64,000 nt of DNA, from the NCBI RefSeq assembly GCF_031082405.1, contig NZ_JAVHJU010000015.1, positions 1-64,000 of the forward strand, in the 5' to 3' direction. The notes below the pieces were generated by a model. That model did no database searches and was not told the origin of the DNA. It worked only from the letters and a program-made list of their open reading frames with translations. The stretch comes from Amycolatopsis sp. A133. Its GTDB lineage: Bacteria; Actinomycetota; Actinomycetes; Mycobacteriales; Pseudonocardiaceae. The position numbers and the translations under genes were made by a program. Positions 8,539-16,569 of this stretch are shown piece after piece (positions within the stretch are counted from its first letter, which is position 1; every line of letters starts with the position of its first letter).

Positions 8539-8572
8539 AGCGTGCTCCTCGGTCGGTCTGGGCGGGTTGTCG

Positions 8573-8584
8573 ATTGTTGACAAT
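8573..8584. promoter_or_regulatory. operator ATTGTTGACAAT (site 1 of 3)
   Basis: A near-perfect palindrome in the divergent promoter of the aminotransferase and aldehyde dehydrogenase genes. The same 12-mer recurs at 13836-13847 and its fully symmetric form ATTGTCGACAAT at 13480-13491. It contains TTGACA, so it may overlap a -35 element. The FCD-type GntR protein encoded at 11990-12709 is the obvious candidate regulator, since FadR-subfamily sites are short palindromes of this sort. Confidence 0.7.
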
Positions 8585-8629
8585 ATCCATAGCATGGCTC
8601 TCGGGACAACACGTGAGGAGCAAGTCGGG

Positions 8630-10093
8630 ATGAGCGCGAGCACCGAGTCCGGCGTCGTCGAGGCGGTCGGCAAGGAACTGTTCATCGGCGGCAAGTGGGT
8701 CGCTGCCCAGGACGGGAAGACCTTCCCGGTGGTCGACCCGGCCACCGGCAAGGAGCTGTGCCACGTGGCCGACGCTTCGCCGTCGGACGGCGTTGCGGCC
8801 TTGGACGCCGCCGTCGCGGCGCAGGCCGGCTTCGCGAAGATGGCGCCCCGCGAGCGCGGCGAGATCCTGCGCCGCGCCTACGAACTGCTGATGCAGCGCC
8901 AGGAGGAACTGGCGCTGCTGATGACCCTGGAGATGGGCAAGCCGCTCGCCGAGTCGAAGGGCGAGATCGCCTACGCCGCGGAGTTCTTCCGCTGGTTCGC
9001 CGAGGAAGCCGTCCGCATCGGCGGCGGCTACGCAACCGCCCCGAACGGCTCGGGCCGGTTCCTGATCACGAAGCAGCCGGTCGGGCCGACGCTGCTGATC
9101 ACGCCGTGGAACTTCCCCATGGCGATGGGGACGCGCAAGATCGGCCCGGCGATCGCCGCGGGCTGCACGGCGGTGATCAAGCCCGCCGCGCAGACGCCGC
9201 TGTCGATGCTCGCGCTGGCCGGCATCCTCGCCGAGGCGGGGCTGCCGGAAGGCGTGCTCAACGTCGTCACGACCAGCGACTCCGGCGGTGTGATGGAGCC
9301 GCTGATCCGCGACGGCCGCGCCCGCAAGCTCTCCTTCACCGGCTCGACCGGCGTCGGCCGCAAGCTGCTCGAGCAGTGCGCCGACAAGATCCTCCGCACG
9401 TCGATGGAACTGGGCGGCAACGCGCCGTTCCTGGTCTTCGACGACGCGGACATGGACGCCGCCATCGAAGGCGCCATGCAGGCGAAGATGCGCAACATCG
9501 GCGAGGCGTGCACGGCGGCGAACCGGTTCTACGTGCAGCGCGGCGTCGTCGACGAGTTCGCGCGGCGGCTGACCGAGCGCATGCAGGCGCTGCCGATGGG
9601 CCGCGGCACCGAGAAGGACGTCGTGGTCGGCCCGCTGATCGACGACAAGGCCGTCGAGAAGGTCACGGAGCTGGTCAAGGACGCCACCGACCGCGGCGCG
9701 AAGGTGCTCACCGGCGGTTCGGAAGTCGACGGGCCGGGCCACTTCTACCAGGCCACCGTGCTGACCGACGTCCCGCAGGAGGCGCGGCTGACGCACGAGG
9801 AGATCTTCGGGCCGGTCGCCCCGATCACGTTGTTCGACACCGAGGAAGAGGCGGTGGCGAAGGCGAACGACACCGAGTTCGGCTTGGTTTCCTACGTCTT
9901 CACCAGTGATCTCAAGCGCGCGCTGCGGGTCTCCGAAGCTCTGGAGGCCGGCATGATCGGGCTCAACCAGGGGATCGTGTCGAACCCGGCGGCGCCGTTC
10001 GGCGGGATCAAGCAGTCCGGGCTCGGCCGCGAAGGCGGGTCGGTCGGCATCGACGAGTTCCTCGAGACGAAGTACATCGCGGTGGCCCTGTGA
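8630..10093 (+). CDS. gabD: NAD(P)-dependent aldehyde dehydrogenase, succinate-semialdehyde dehydrogenase-like
   Basis: A 487-residue ALDH. Catalytic Cys294 lies in [10 protein letters not shown] and general-base Glu260 in MELGGNAPF; the cofactor loop is [11 protein letters not shown] (about 236-246) and the N-terminal PWNFPMAM (159-166) contains the conserved Asn. The [18 protein letters not shown] stretch is typical of succinate-semialdehyde dehydrogenases. The ATG at 8630 follows GAGGAG by 9 bases; an ATG 36 bases upstream is less likely. It overlaps the next gene by GTGA. With the divergent aminotransferase it would form a GABA-shunt-like pair, though other semialdehydes are possible. Confidence 0.88.
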   Translation: MSASTESGVVEAVGKELFIGGKWVAAQDGKTFPVVDPATGKELCHVADASPSDGVAALDAAVAAQAGFAKMAPRERGEILRRAYELLMQRQEELALLMTLEMGKPLAESKGEIAYAAEFFRWFAEEAVRIGGGYATAPNGSGRFLITKQPVGPTLLITPWNFPMAMGTRKIGPAIAAGCTAVIKPAAQTPLSMLALAGILAEAGLPEGVLNVVTTSDSGGVMEPLIRDGRARKLSFTGSTGVGRKLLEQCADKILRTSMELGGNAPFLVFDDADMDAAIEGAMQAKMRNIGEACTAANRFYVQRGVVDEFARRLTERMQALPMGRGTEKDVVVGPLIDDKAVEKVTELVKDATDRGAKVLTGGSEVDGPGHFYQATVLTDVPQEARLTHEEIFGPVAPITLFDTEEEAVAKANDTEFGLVSYVFTSDLKRALRVSEALEAGMIGLNQGIVSNPAAPFGGIKQSGLGREGGSVGIDEFLETKYIAVAL

Positions 10094-11148
10094 CGACCCG
10101 CCGCTTGGCGAGCATCCCCGGCGACGGGATCGGCGTGGACGTCACGGCCGAGGCCCGCAAGGTCCTCGACCGGGCGTCCGCTCGGTTCGGTTTTTCGCTG
10201 GAGTGGACCGAGTTCGACTGGAGCTGCGAGCGGTACGCCCGGGTCGGCGCGATGATGCCGGACGACGGGGTTTCGCAGCTTTCGGCGTTCGACGGGATCC
10301 TGCTCGGCGCGGTCGGTTTCCCCGGCGTCCCGGACCACGTTTCCCTGTGGGGCCTGCTGATCCCGCTGCGGCGGGCGTTCCAGCAGTACGTCAACCTGCG
10401 CCCGGTGCGGCTGCTGCCGGGCACGACGTCCGTGCTGGCCGGTCGGAAGGCCGAGGAGCTGGAGCTGGTCATCGTCCGCGAGAACTCCGAAGGGGAGTAC
10501 TCCGCGATCGGCGGGCGGCACAACGCCGGGCGGCCGGACGAATTCGTGCTGCAGGAATCGGTTTTCACGCGCGTCGGCGTCACCCGGATCATCCGGTACG
10601 CGTTCGAACTGGCCCGGACGCGGTCTTCTCGGGTCTGCTCGGCGACGAAGTCCAACGGCCTGATCCACTCGATGCCGTTCTGGGACGAGATCTTCGCCGA
10701 GGTCGCGGCGGAGTTCCCGGACGTCCGCAGTGAACAGGTGCACGTCGATGCGCTGGCGGCCCGGATGGTCCAGGCGCCGGACCGGCTCGACGTCGTGGTG
10801 GCGTCGAACCTCTTCGGCGACATCCTCAGTGACCTCGCGGCCGCGATCACCGGCGGCCTCGGCATGGCCCCGTCCGCCAACCTCAACCCATCGGGTGAAT
10901 TCCCGTCGATGTTCGAGGCGGTCCACGGGAGCGCTCCGGACATCGCCGGGCAGGGTATCGCCAACCCGGTGGCACAGATCCTGGCGGCCGCGATGCTGGT
11001 CGAACACCTCGGCGAAACCGTTGCCGCACAAGCGATCCGCGCCGCGGTGGACCGGGTGCTCGACGAGGGCCGCGTGCGCACGCCCGACCTCGGCGGCACG
11101 GATACCACAGAACGGCTCGGCACGGCGGTGGCCGAAGCGCTGGGCTGA
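10090..11148 (+). CDS. NAD-dependent beta-decarboxylating dehydrogenase, tartrate/D-malate type
   Basis: A 352-residue member of the isocitrate/isopropylmalate dehydrogenase family. It opens with [10 protein letters not shown]; the substrate-binding segment [16 protein letters not shown] and the metal/NAD region [21 protein letters not shown] are intact, as is [18 protein letters not shown]. Subfamily features (RPV in [29 protein letters not shown]) fit tartrate dehydrogenase/decarboxylase or D-malate dehydrogenase rather than LeuB or Icd, which are rarely in catabolic operons. Its GTG overlaps the stop of the aldehyde dehydrogenase. Probable product is pyruvate or a related 2-oxo acid. Confidence 0.85.
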   Translation: MTTRRLASIPGDGIGVDVTAEARKVLDRASARFGFSLEWTEFDWSCERYARVGAMMPDDGVSQLSAFDGILLGAVGFPGVPDHVSLWGLLIPLRRAFQQYVNLRPVRLLPGTTSVLAGRKAEELELVIVRENSEGEYSAIGGRHNAGRPDEFVLQESVFTRVGVTRIIRYAFELARTRSSRVCSATKSNGLIHSMPFWDEIFAEVAAEFPDVRSEQVHVDALAARMVQAPDRLDVVVASNLFGDILSDLAAAITGGLGMAPSANLNPSGEFPSMFEAVHGSAPDIAGQGIANPVAQILAAAMLVEHLGETVAAQAIRAAVDRVLDEGRVRTPDLGGTDTTERLGTAVAEALG

Positions 11149-11208
11149 GTTTTTGTCGGTGCCCTCCGGCACGGTGGTCCCGAGCCCACCGAAGGGGAGG
11201 AGTCACCG

Positions 11209-11673
11209 ATGTGCTTCGAGTGCGAGAACCGGGACAGATCCGGTTACCTGGAACGGCTTCGCTGCGGCGTAGCCGACCGGGGCTGGCTGGTGCAGGGGGT
11301 GGAGGGAGCCGGCCCGTACCCGCCGTGGGCCTACACGATCGGCCTGAGCGGGTACGGCCTGCCGGAGCTGGTCGTGACCGGCCTCCCGGCCCTCGCGGCC
11401 GGCAACCTGTTGAACTCCCAGGCATCCCGCGCCCTGCGCGGCTCGCCCCTGGCGCCGGGCGACCACATCCCCCTGGACGACGGCCGGCTCATCGAGGTCG
11501 TCTCACTCGCTGAGCCGTCGGCCCACCTGGTGTTCGCGACGGCGTTGTACGGCCCCGAAATCCGCGCGCTGCAACTGGTCCACGCGGACGCCCAGGGCCG
11601 TTTCCCCTGGTCCCCCGACTACCGCGACGGCCGCGCCGGCCAGCCGGTCCTAGGACCCCGCCATGCCCGCTAA
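11209..11673 (+). CDS. DUF4262 domain protein
   Basis: A 154-residue protein with the DUF4262 pattern: an aromatic GWLVQGVEG, then [23 protein letters not shown], and a C-terminal [14 protein letters not shown] end. The family is small, cytoplasmic and of unknown function. It starts at ATG 11209 after a GGGGAGGAG site. The N-terminus has a CFEC motif. It follows the dehydrogenase by 60 bp on the same strand and may be read with it, but nothing links it to the island's chemistry. It is the last + gene before the 21-bp repeat array. Confidence 0.8.
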   Translation: MCFECENRDRSGYLERLRCGVADRGWLVQGVEGAGPYPPWAYTIGLSGYGLPELVVTGLPALAAGNLLNSQASRALRGSPLAPGDHIPLDDGRLIEVVSLAEPSAHLVFATALYGPEIRALQLVHADAQGRFPWSPDYRDGRAGQPVLGPRHAR

Positions 11674-11696
11674 CCCCCACCCAACACTCACCCCCT

Positions 11697-11998
11697 CCCG
11701 CAAGATGCCCCTCCAGTCACGCAAGATGCCCCTCCAGTCACGCGAGATGCCTCTCCAGTCACGCGAGATGCCTCTCCAGTCACGGGAGATGCCCGCCCAA
11801 TCACGAGAGATGCCCGCCCAGTCACGCGAGTTCCGCCCTCAATCACGCGAGTTCCGTCCCCAATCACGCGAGTCCCGCCCCGAATCACGCGAGTTCGGGC
11901 ACCCGTCACGCGAGCCGAGCGCTCAGGAACGCGAGCCGACCGCCCCGGCACGCGAACCGACCCGCCGATCACGCGGGCCGGCCCTGCGATCACGCGTT
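11697..11998. repeat. 21-bp tandem repeat array, about 14 units
   Basis: A TCACGCGAG-type core recurs in exact 21-base register at 11717, 11738, 11759 and so on to 11990. Spacers drift from ATGCCCCTCCAG to TTCCGCCCTCAA types. Units near 11927 and 11948 are degenerate, the rest closely alike. The whole array lies between two convergent genes, and the last unit contains the stop codon of the GntR gene (read on the minus strand the core is CTCGCGTGA, whose TGA is that stop). Since 21 is a multiple of 3, one frame reads as SREFRPQ-like heptads, but no real gene uses it. A second array of the same family is at 35451-35600. Confidence 0.9.
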
Positions 11999-12709
11999 GC
12001 CCGGCACCGGCGGGGCGTGCCCGTCCTTCAGGCTCGTGCCCGGCGCGAGCCGCTGCACCGCGTCCTCCATGTGGGCGTCGAGCAGGGTCAGCGCCGTTTC
12101 TTCGTCGCCGTCCCGAAGCGCCTGGATCAGCTTCGTGTGCTCCTCCACGCGCTCCTCGACCCGCTGGTACGTGCTCTGCAACGCGGTCAGGCACATCCGC
12201 GTCTCGATGAGCAGCGTCCGGGCCATCCGCACGAGCCGCTTGCTGCCGGACGCGTTGATGAGGGCCTCGTGGAACTTCAGGTCCGCGGTGGAGAGCGCGC
12301 CGGGGTCGTCTTCGCTCGCCGCCGTCGCCATCTCGGCGACGGTCTGCTCGAGCAGGTCCGCGATCCGGTCGCGGTCGCCGCCGCGCAGGGCGCGCAGCAT
12401 GGCGGCGCGCTCGATCGCGGAGCGGGCGGCGTAGATGTCGTAGACGTCGCCCGGCTCGAGGTCGATCACGAACAGCCCGCGGTGCCGTTCACTGCGCAGC
12501 AGCCCTTCGGACACCAGGTGCTGCATGGCTTCCCGGAGCGGCCCCCGTGACACCTGGAACCGCGCGGCCAGCTCGGTCTCGCCGAGCTGGGTCCCGGGCC
12601 GGAGGGCGCCGGTCATGATCGCGTCGCGCAGCTGGCGCGCGATCACGGCGGCCGTCGACTCGCGGCTCACCGGTTCGATCTCGGGCAGCGTGCCCGGTGG
12701 CAGGGCCAT
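11990..12709 (-). CDS. GntR-family regulator, FCD (FadR) subfamily
   Basis: A 239-residue repressor-type protein. The winged helix-turn-helix spans about residues 15-82 (LRPGTQLGETELAARFQVSRGPLREA, then LVSEGLLRSERHRGLFV). The C-terminal all-helical FCD domain (about 90-225) has the metal/ligand-binding His and Asp positions (DLKFHEALINASG; HTKLIQAL; DAHMEDAV). It starts one base after the stop of the racemase-fold gene (TGAcATG), so both share an operon. Three copies of ATTGTYGACAAT in nearby promoters, one in front of this operon, suggest it controls itself and the island from 7282 to 16252, probably relieved by a pathway acid. Confidence 0.92.
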   Translation of the reverse strand: MALPPGTLPEIEPVSRESTAAVIARQLRDAIMTGALRPGTQLGETELAARFQVSRGPLREAMQHLVSEGLLRSERHRGLFVIDLEPGDVYDIYAARSAIERAAMLRALRGGDRDRIADLLEQTVAEMATAASEDDPGALSTADLKFHEALINASGSKRLVRMARTLLIETRMCLTALQSTYQRVEERVEEHTKLIQALRDGDEETALTLLDAHMEDAVQRLAPGTSLKDGHAPPVPGNA

Positions 12710-12710
12710 G

Positions 12711-13457
12711 TCAGGCGCTCCCGTCCGGCAGGTGCCGGAAGAGCGCGCCGAGCGAGCGGACGAGGCGGTGCTGCCCGGTCAGGCGCAGCCCCTCCCAGAC
12801 CGTGACCTGGTTGGCGGTCAGCACGGGCTTGCGGAGCGCGGCCTCGACGGTGTTGATCTCGCCGAGGGTGCGCATGGCGGTGTCCGGCACGAGCACCGCC
12901 TCGGCGTCCGGGTGGTCGTGGCGCACGGCGAGTTCGACGACGGCCTCCGGGCTCATGGCGCCGACCTCGGCGGCCGTGACGATGTCGGCGCCGGCCATCG
13001 AGACGACCTCGATGCCGCCGGCCTCGAGGAAGTCCACGAACAGGCGGGCGATGTCGTCCGGGTAGCCGGCGGCGACGGCGACCCGCTTGACGCCCAGCGC
13101 ACGCGCGGCGTGCACGAACGCGAAGGAGGTGCTGGAGGCCGGGACCCCGGCGACGGCGGTGAGGCGCTCGGCCTGGTCGCGCGCGCCTTCCCAGCCGTAG
13201 ACGAAGCTGCCGCTGGTGCACGCCCAGATCACGGCGGCGGGCTCGTGCTTCTTGAGCAGGGCGACGCCGTCGGCGAGGCGGGCCTCGCTGCCGAGGTCCA
13301 GCAGCTCGGCCACCGCGTGCTTGTCGGTGCCGTAGATGTGCTCGACCGCCAGCCGGATGTCGCCCTCGTCGACGGCCGCGCCGCCGAGCAGCTGCTCGGC
13401 CAGTGGGTAGTCGTCTTCGGCCGCGTGGTCGGGGTAGATGAAACCGATGGTGGGCAC
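12711..13457 (-). CDS. Asp/Glu racemase-fold protein, maleate isomerase / arylmalonate decarboxylase-like
   Basis: A 248-residue protein with the two-domain Asp/Glu racemase fold. Family enzymes usually use two cysteines. The first is present (Cys80 in VIWACTSGSF), but the second position has Asp192 (VPDTAMRT, where SCTxxRT is usual). One-cysteine members such as arylmalonate decarboxylase exist, though they keep the other cysteine. The C-terminal KPVLTANQVTVWEGLR is typical. The GTG at 13457 follows GGAGGTT and gives the normal family length. It heads an operon with the GntR gene, with an ATTGTCGACAAT operator 23 bp upstream. The reaction is uncertain: isomerase, racemase, decarboxylase or binding protein. 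Confidence 0.8.
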   Translation of the reverse strand: MPTIGFIYPDHAAEDDYPLAEQLLGGAAVDEGDIRLAVEHIYGTDKHAVAELLDLGSEARLADGVALLKKHEPAAVIWACTSGSFVYGWEGARDQAERLTAVAGVPASSTSFAFVHAARALGVKRVAVAAGYPDDIARLFVDFLEAGGIEVVSMAGADIVTAAEVGAMSPEAVVELAVRHDHPDAEAVLVPDTAMRTLGEINTVEAALRKPVLTANQVTVWEGLRLTGQHRLVRSLGALFRHLPDGSA

Positions 13458-13479
13458 GGAACCTCCGGAGGGGACGCAA

Positions 13480-13491
13480 ATTGTCGACAAT
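13480..13491. promoter_or_regulatory. operator ATTGTCGACAAT (site 2 of 3)
   Basis: A perfectly symmetric 12-bp palindrome 23 bp upstream of the racemase-fold/GntR operon. It matches the sites at 8573-8584 and 13836-13847 except for the central base pair. Its place in front of the regulator's own operon fits autoregulation. Confidence 0.75.
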
Positions 13492-13527
13492 CCTAGAGGG
13501 GTGGTCAAGGAAAATCTTCACGACACG

Positions 13528-13785
13528 TCACGAAGCCACCTCCCGGTCCGACGATGGGAGGTTCATCCGGCGCAGGCACGCCCACATCGTCAGCTGGTTG
13601 GCGGTCAGCACCGGCTTGCCGAGCGCGGCTTCCAGGGGTTCGATCAGGTCGTAGGTGGGGAGGTTGGTGCCGCTGACGAAGATCGCTTCGGCGTCGCCGT
13701 GGAGGTCGAAGGGGGCGATGACACCGATGACACCGATGCCCCGCTGGGCCAGCGGGCCGTCGAACGCGAGGAAGTCGAAATCCAA
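13528..13785 (-). pseudogene. remnant of a second racemase-fold gene (internal deletion)
   Basis: An 85-codon frame that joins what looks like the first beta strand of an Asp/Glu racemase-fold protein (GIGVIGVIAPFDL) directly to the last quarter of the fold (AIFVSGTNLPTYDLIEPLE, then GKPVLTANQLTMWACLRRM). The C-terminal half aligns well with the same region of the full-length neighbour (KPVLTANQVTVW), which is about 250 residues. The roughly 150-residue middle with the first catalytic Cys is missing, apparently by an in-frame deletion. It starts at a TTG after GGAGGC. It is divergent from the hydroxyacid dehydrogenase. A functional mini-protein cannot be excluded, but erosion is more likely. 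Confidence 0.7.
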
Positions 13786-13835
13786 GGCTCAGCCTCCGGA
13801 ATGTGCAGTCCGGTGCTCCGGGGGTCGTTCCTCGG

Positions 13836-13847
13836 ATTGTTGACAAT
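13836..13847. promoter_or_regulatory. operator ATTGTTGACAAT (site 3 of 3) with overlapping -35
   Basis: The same 12-mer as site 1, lying between the racemase remnant and the hydroxyacid dehydrogenase. Its TTGACA (13840-13845) can act as a -35 box, with a weak TTTTAC-like -10 about 17 bp on; transcription would then start close to the GTG at 13875. Repressor binding here would block RNA polymerase directly. Confidence 0.7.
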
Positions 13848-13874
13848 CATACGAGTGACTTTTACCGTGTCAAC

Positions 13875-14873
13875 GTGATCGCCTCGGAACACCGGGAAGC
13901 TCCCGTCCTGGCCGTGCTCTGCGGTGAGTCCCGCCCACCGGACATGCGTGCTGTCGAATCCGGGGCGGTCTTGCGTTACACGGACGCGGCGGGCCTCGCC
14001 GGAGCGTTGTCCGGAGCGGACGCCCTCTTCGTCTACGACTTCCTCTCCACGGCGGTGCCCGGCGCGTGGCACGCGGCCGACCGGCTGCGCTGGCTGCACA
14101 TCGCCAGCGCGGGGGTCGACCCCGTGCTGTTCCCCGGGCTGCGCGAGAGCGACGTCGTCCTGACGAACTCGCGGGGCGTCTTCGACGACGCCATCGCGGA
14201 GTACGTGCTGGGCGTCGTGCTCGCCTTCGCGAAGGACTTCGCGCGCTCGCACGACCTGCAGCGCGAGGGCCGCTGGCTGCACCGCGAGAGCGAACGGATC
14301 GCCGGGCGGGAGGTGGTGGTCGTCGGCACCGGGCCGATCGGGCGGGCCATCGCGCGGCTGCTGCGTGCGGCCGGGATGCGGGTGCGCGGCGCCGGACGCC
14401 GTGAGCGCACCGGCGACCCGGACTTCGGCGTGGTGCACGAGTCCGCGCGGCTCACCGAAATCCTGCCGCACGCCGACTACGTCGTCGCGGTCGCGCCGCT
14501 GACCGAGCACACCAAGGGCATGTTCGACGCGCGCGCGTTCGCCGCGATGAAGCCGTCGGCGCGGTTCGTCAACGTGGGCCGCGGCGAGCTCGTGGTGACG
14601 TCGGACCTGGTGGAAGCGCTGGCCACGAAGGCCATCGCCGGCGCCGCGCTCGACGTGTTCGACACCGAGCCGCTGGCGGCCGAAAGCCCGCTGTGGACGA
14701 TGCCGGACGTGCTGATCTCGCCGCACATGTCGGGGGACTTTGCCGGCTGGCGGAACACCCTGGTCGAGGTGTTCACCGAAAACTTCCGCCGCTGGCGCGC
14801 GGGGGAGCCGTTGCGCAACGTCGTCGACAAGACGCTCGGGTACGTGCCGTCGGGGAACCAAGGAGCCGGATGA
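13875..14873 (+). CDS. D-2-hydroxyacid dehydrogenase (NAD-dependent)
   Basis: A 332-residue D-isomer-specific 2-hydroxyacid dehydrogenase. The Rossmann motif VVGTGPIGRAIARLL lies near residues 143-157. The catalytic set is Arg in NVGRGELV, acidic DVFDTEPL and His in LISPHMSG. Such enzymes interconvert 2-oxo and D-2-hydroxy acids. The GTG at 13875 is used because upstream codons cross the operator and promoter; there is no clear ribosome-binding site, so the message may be nearly leaderless. It overlaps the amidase gene by ATGA and is under operator site 3, so it probably belongs to the same regulon as the aminotransferase and racemase-fold genes. Confidence 0.88.
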   Translation: MIASEHREAPVLAVLCGESRPPDMRAVESGAVLRYTDAAGLAGALSGADALFVYDFLSTAVPGAWHAADRLRWLHIASAGVDPVLFPGLRESDVVLTNSRGVFDDAIAEYVLGVVLAFAKDFARSHDLQREGRWLHRESERIAGREVVVVGTGPIGRAIARLLRAAGMRVRGAGRRERTGDPDFGVVHESARLTEILPHADYVVAVAPLTEHTKGMFDARAFAAMKPSARFVNVGRGELVVTSDLVEALATKAIAGAALDVFDTEPLAAESPLWTMPDVLISPHMSGDFAGWRNTLVEVFTENFRRWRAGEPLRNVVDKTLGYVPSGNQGAG

Positions 14874-16252
14874 ACGACAGGATGCTGACCGCCGGCGAGC
14901 TCGTCGCCGCCTACGCGACCGGTGAGCTGTCGCCGGTCGAGGCGACGCAGAACGCGCTGCAGGCGATCGAAGCCCGGGACGGCGACTGCAACGCCTTCTG
15001 CCTCGTCGACGCCGACCGGGCGCTGGAGCAGGCCAAGGCGTCCGAGGTCCGCTGGCGGGACGGCAACCCGATCGGCTGGCTCGACGGCGTGCCGTCCTCG
15101 ATCAAGGACATGTTCCTCACCCGGGGCTGGCCGACCGTGCGGGGCTCGAAGAGCATCGACCCGGACCAGCCGTGGGACGTCGACAGCCCGGTCGCCGCGC
15201 GGATGCGCGAGGCCGGCCTGGTGCTGCTGGGCAAGACGACCACCCCCGAGATCGGGTGGAAGGGCGTCACCGACAGCCCGCTGCGCGGCATCACGCGCAA
15301 CCCGGCGGACCCGTCGAAGACGGCGGGCGGGTCGAGCGGCGGCAGCGCCGCGGCCGTCGCGGCCGGGATGGGCGAGCTGTCGGTCGGCACCGACGGCGGC
15401 GGCTCGGTGCGGATCCCGGCGTCGTTCTGCGGCATCGCCGGGCTGAAGCCGACCCACGGCCGGATCCCGCTCTACCCGGCGAGCCCGTTCGGCCCGCTCT
15501 CGCACGCCGGCCCGATGGCGCGGTCGGTGGACGACATCGCGCTGCTGCTGGACGTGCTGTCGCTGCCCGACCACCGGGACCCGGCCGCGCTGGCGCCACC
15601 GGCGGGGTCGTTCCGCGAGGCCGTCCGGCGGGACGTGCGCGGCCTGATCGCCGCGTTCTCGCCGGCACTCGGCTACGTCGACGTCGACCCGGAGGTGGCC
15701 GCGATCGTCGCGGACGCGGTCCGCGCGCTGGGGGACGCCGGCCTGCACATCGAGGAGACCGACCCGGGCTTCGCCGACCCGAAGCCGGCGTTCGACATCC
15801 TGTGGTCCTCGGGTGCGGCGAAGCTGCTGGACTCGTTCCCGCCGGGTTCCGAGGAGCGGACCGACCCGGGCCTGCGCAAGGTCTGGGAATCCGGCCGGAA
15901 GTGGACGGCGAGCGACTACCTCGACGCGACCGCCGAGCGGGCGGCGCTGGGCATCCGGATGGGCGAGTTCCACACGCGCTACGACGTGCTGATCACGCCG
16001 ACGCTCCCGATCGCGGCGTTCGAGGCCGGGCACGACGTGCCGCCGGGCAGCGGGCTGAGCGAGTGGCCGGAGTGGACACCGTTCACGTACCCGTTCAACA
16101 TGACCCAGCAGCCGGCGATCAGCGTCCCGGCCGGGCGCACATCGGCGGGCCTGCCGGTGGGCCTGCAGATCGTCGGACCGCGGCACTCGGACGACCTGGT
16201 GCTGGCCGTGGCGAAGCTGCTGGAGGAAGTCCGCCCCTGGGCGCCGGCCTGA
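14870..16252 (+). CDS. amidase (amidase-signature family)
   Basis: A 460-residue amidase with the Ser-cisSer-Lys triad: Lys79 (SSIKDMF), cis-Ser155 (TAGGSSGGSAA) and nucleophile Ser179 (TDGGGSVRIP). It hydrolyses a carboxamide to acid and ammonia. It is not GatA, which would be found with gatB/gatC and be longer. It overlaps the hydroxyacid dehydrogenase by ATGA and has an AAGGAG site. Its place in the island suggests that the pathway starts from, or passes through, an amide; the released acid would feed the dehydrogenases. Substrate not predictable. Confidence 0.9.
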   Translation: MNDRMLTAGELVAAYATGELSPVEATQNALQAIEARDGDCNAFCLVDADRALEQAKASEVRWRDGNPIGWLDGVPSSIKDMFLTRGWPTVRGSKSIDPDQPWDVDSPVAARMREAGLVLLGKTTTPEIGWKGVTDSPLRGITRNPADPSKTAGGSSGGSAAAVAAGMGELSVGTDGGGSVRIPASFCGIAGLKPTHGRIPLYPASPFGPLSHAGPMARSVDDIALLLDVLSLPDHRDPAALAPPAGSFREAVRRDVRGLIAAFSPALGYVDVDPEVAAIVADAVRALGDAGLHIEETDPGFADPKPAFDILWSSGAAKLLDSFPPGSEERTDPGLRKVWESGRKWTASDYLDATAERAALGIRMGEFHTRYDVLITPTLPIAAFEAGHDVPPGSGLSEWPEWTPFTYPFNMTQQPAISVPAGRTSAGLPVGLQIVGPRHSDDLVLAVAKLLEEVRPWAPA

Positions 16253-16310
16253 CCACACGTGAGAGTGAACCCCGGACCCCGGAGGGTAAAGCTGTGCCAC
16301 TGTCGGCCGG

Positions 16311-16568
16311 ATGAACGCTCAAGGCTGGCGCTACGAACGAGCCATCCCCACCGTCGACGCAACCGGGCAGCCAACGCGGGTGGTGGTCGGCCTCATCGAC
16401 CAGGGCGACCGGCTGGCAGCGGCGTTGCGAGTGGACGACGGCAAGACGGCGCTGGTCCCGCTGGAAACGGGCGGCGAGCTGCTGAAGGCGCTGCGCGAGA
16501 CGCTGGAGAGCTGGTGGCGCCTCGACGGCCACCGCGACCTGACGTCCGGACCCCGCGTGGGCCGGTAG
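16311..16568 (+). CDS. small hypothetical protein
   Basis: An 85-residue soluble protein with balanced composition, including GWRYERAIP near the start, an acidic RVDDGKTALVPLE centre and a basic end. It has no transmembrane segment, signal peptide or recognisable motif. It begins with ATG 58 bp after the amidase and ends one base before the convergent MFS gene. Coding-like third-position GC supports it as real. Function unknown. Confidence 0.55.
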   Translation: MNAQGWRYERAIPTVDATGQPTRVVVGLIDQGDRLAAALRVDDGKTALVPLETGGELLKALRETLESWWRLDGHRDLTSGPRVGR

Positions 16569-16569
16569 G

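Noticed and set aside
11697..11998. CRISPR array
   Set aside because: Core of about 9 bp, spacers of about 12 bp that resemble each other, no leader and no cas genes.
11663..12000. A heptad-repeat protein (SREFRPQ) encoded by the 21-bp array
   Set aside because: The frame only exists because 21 is a multiple of 3. It runs on into antisense of the GntR gene, and the second array's equivalent frame runs through antisense of the aminotransferase gene.
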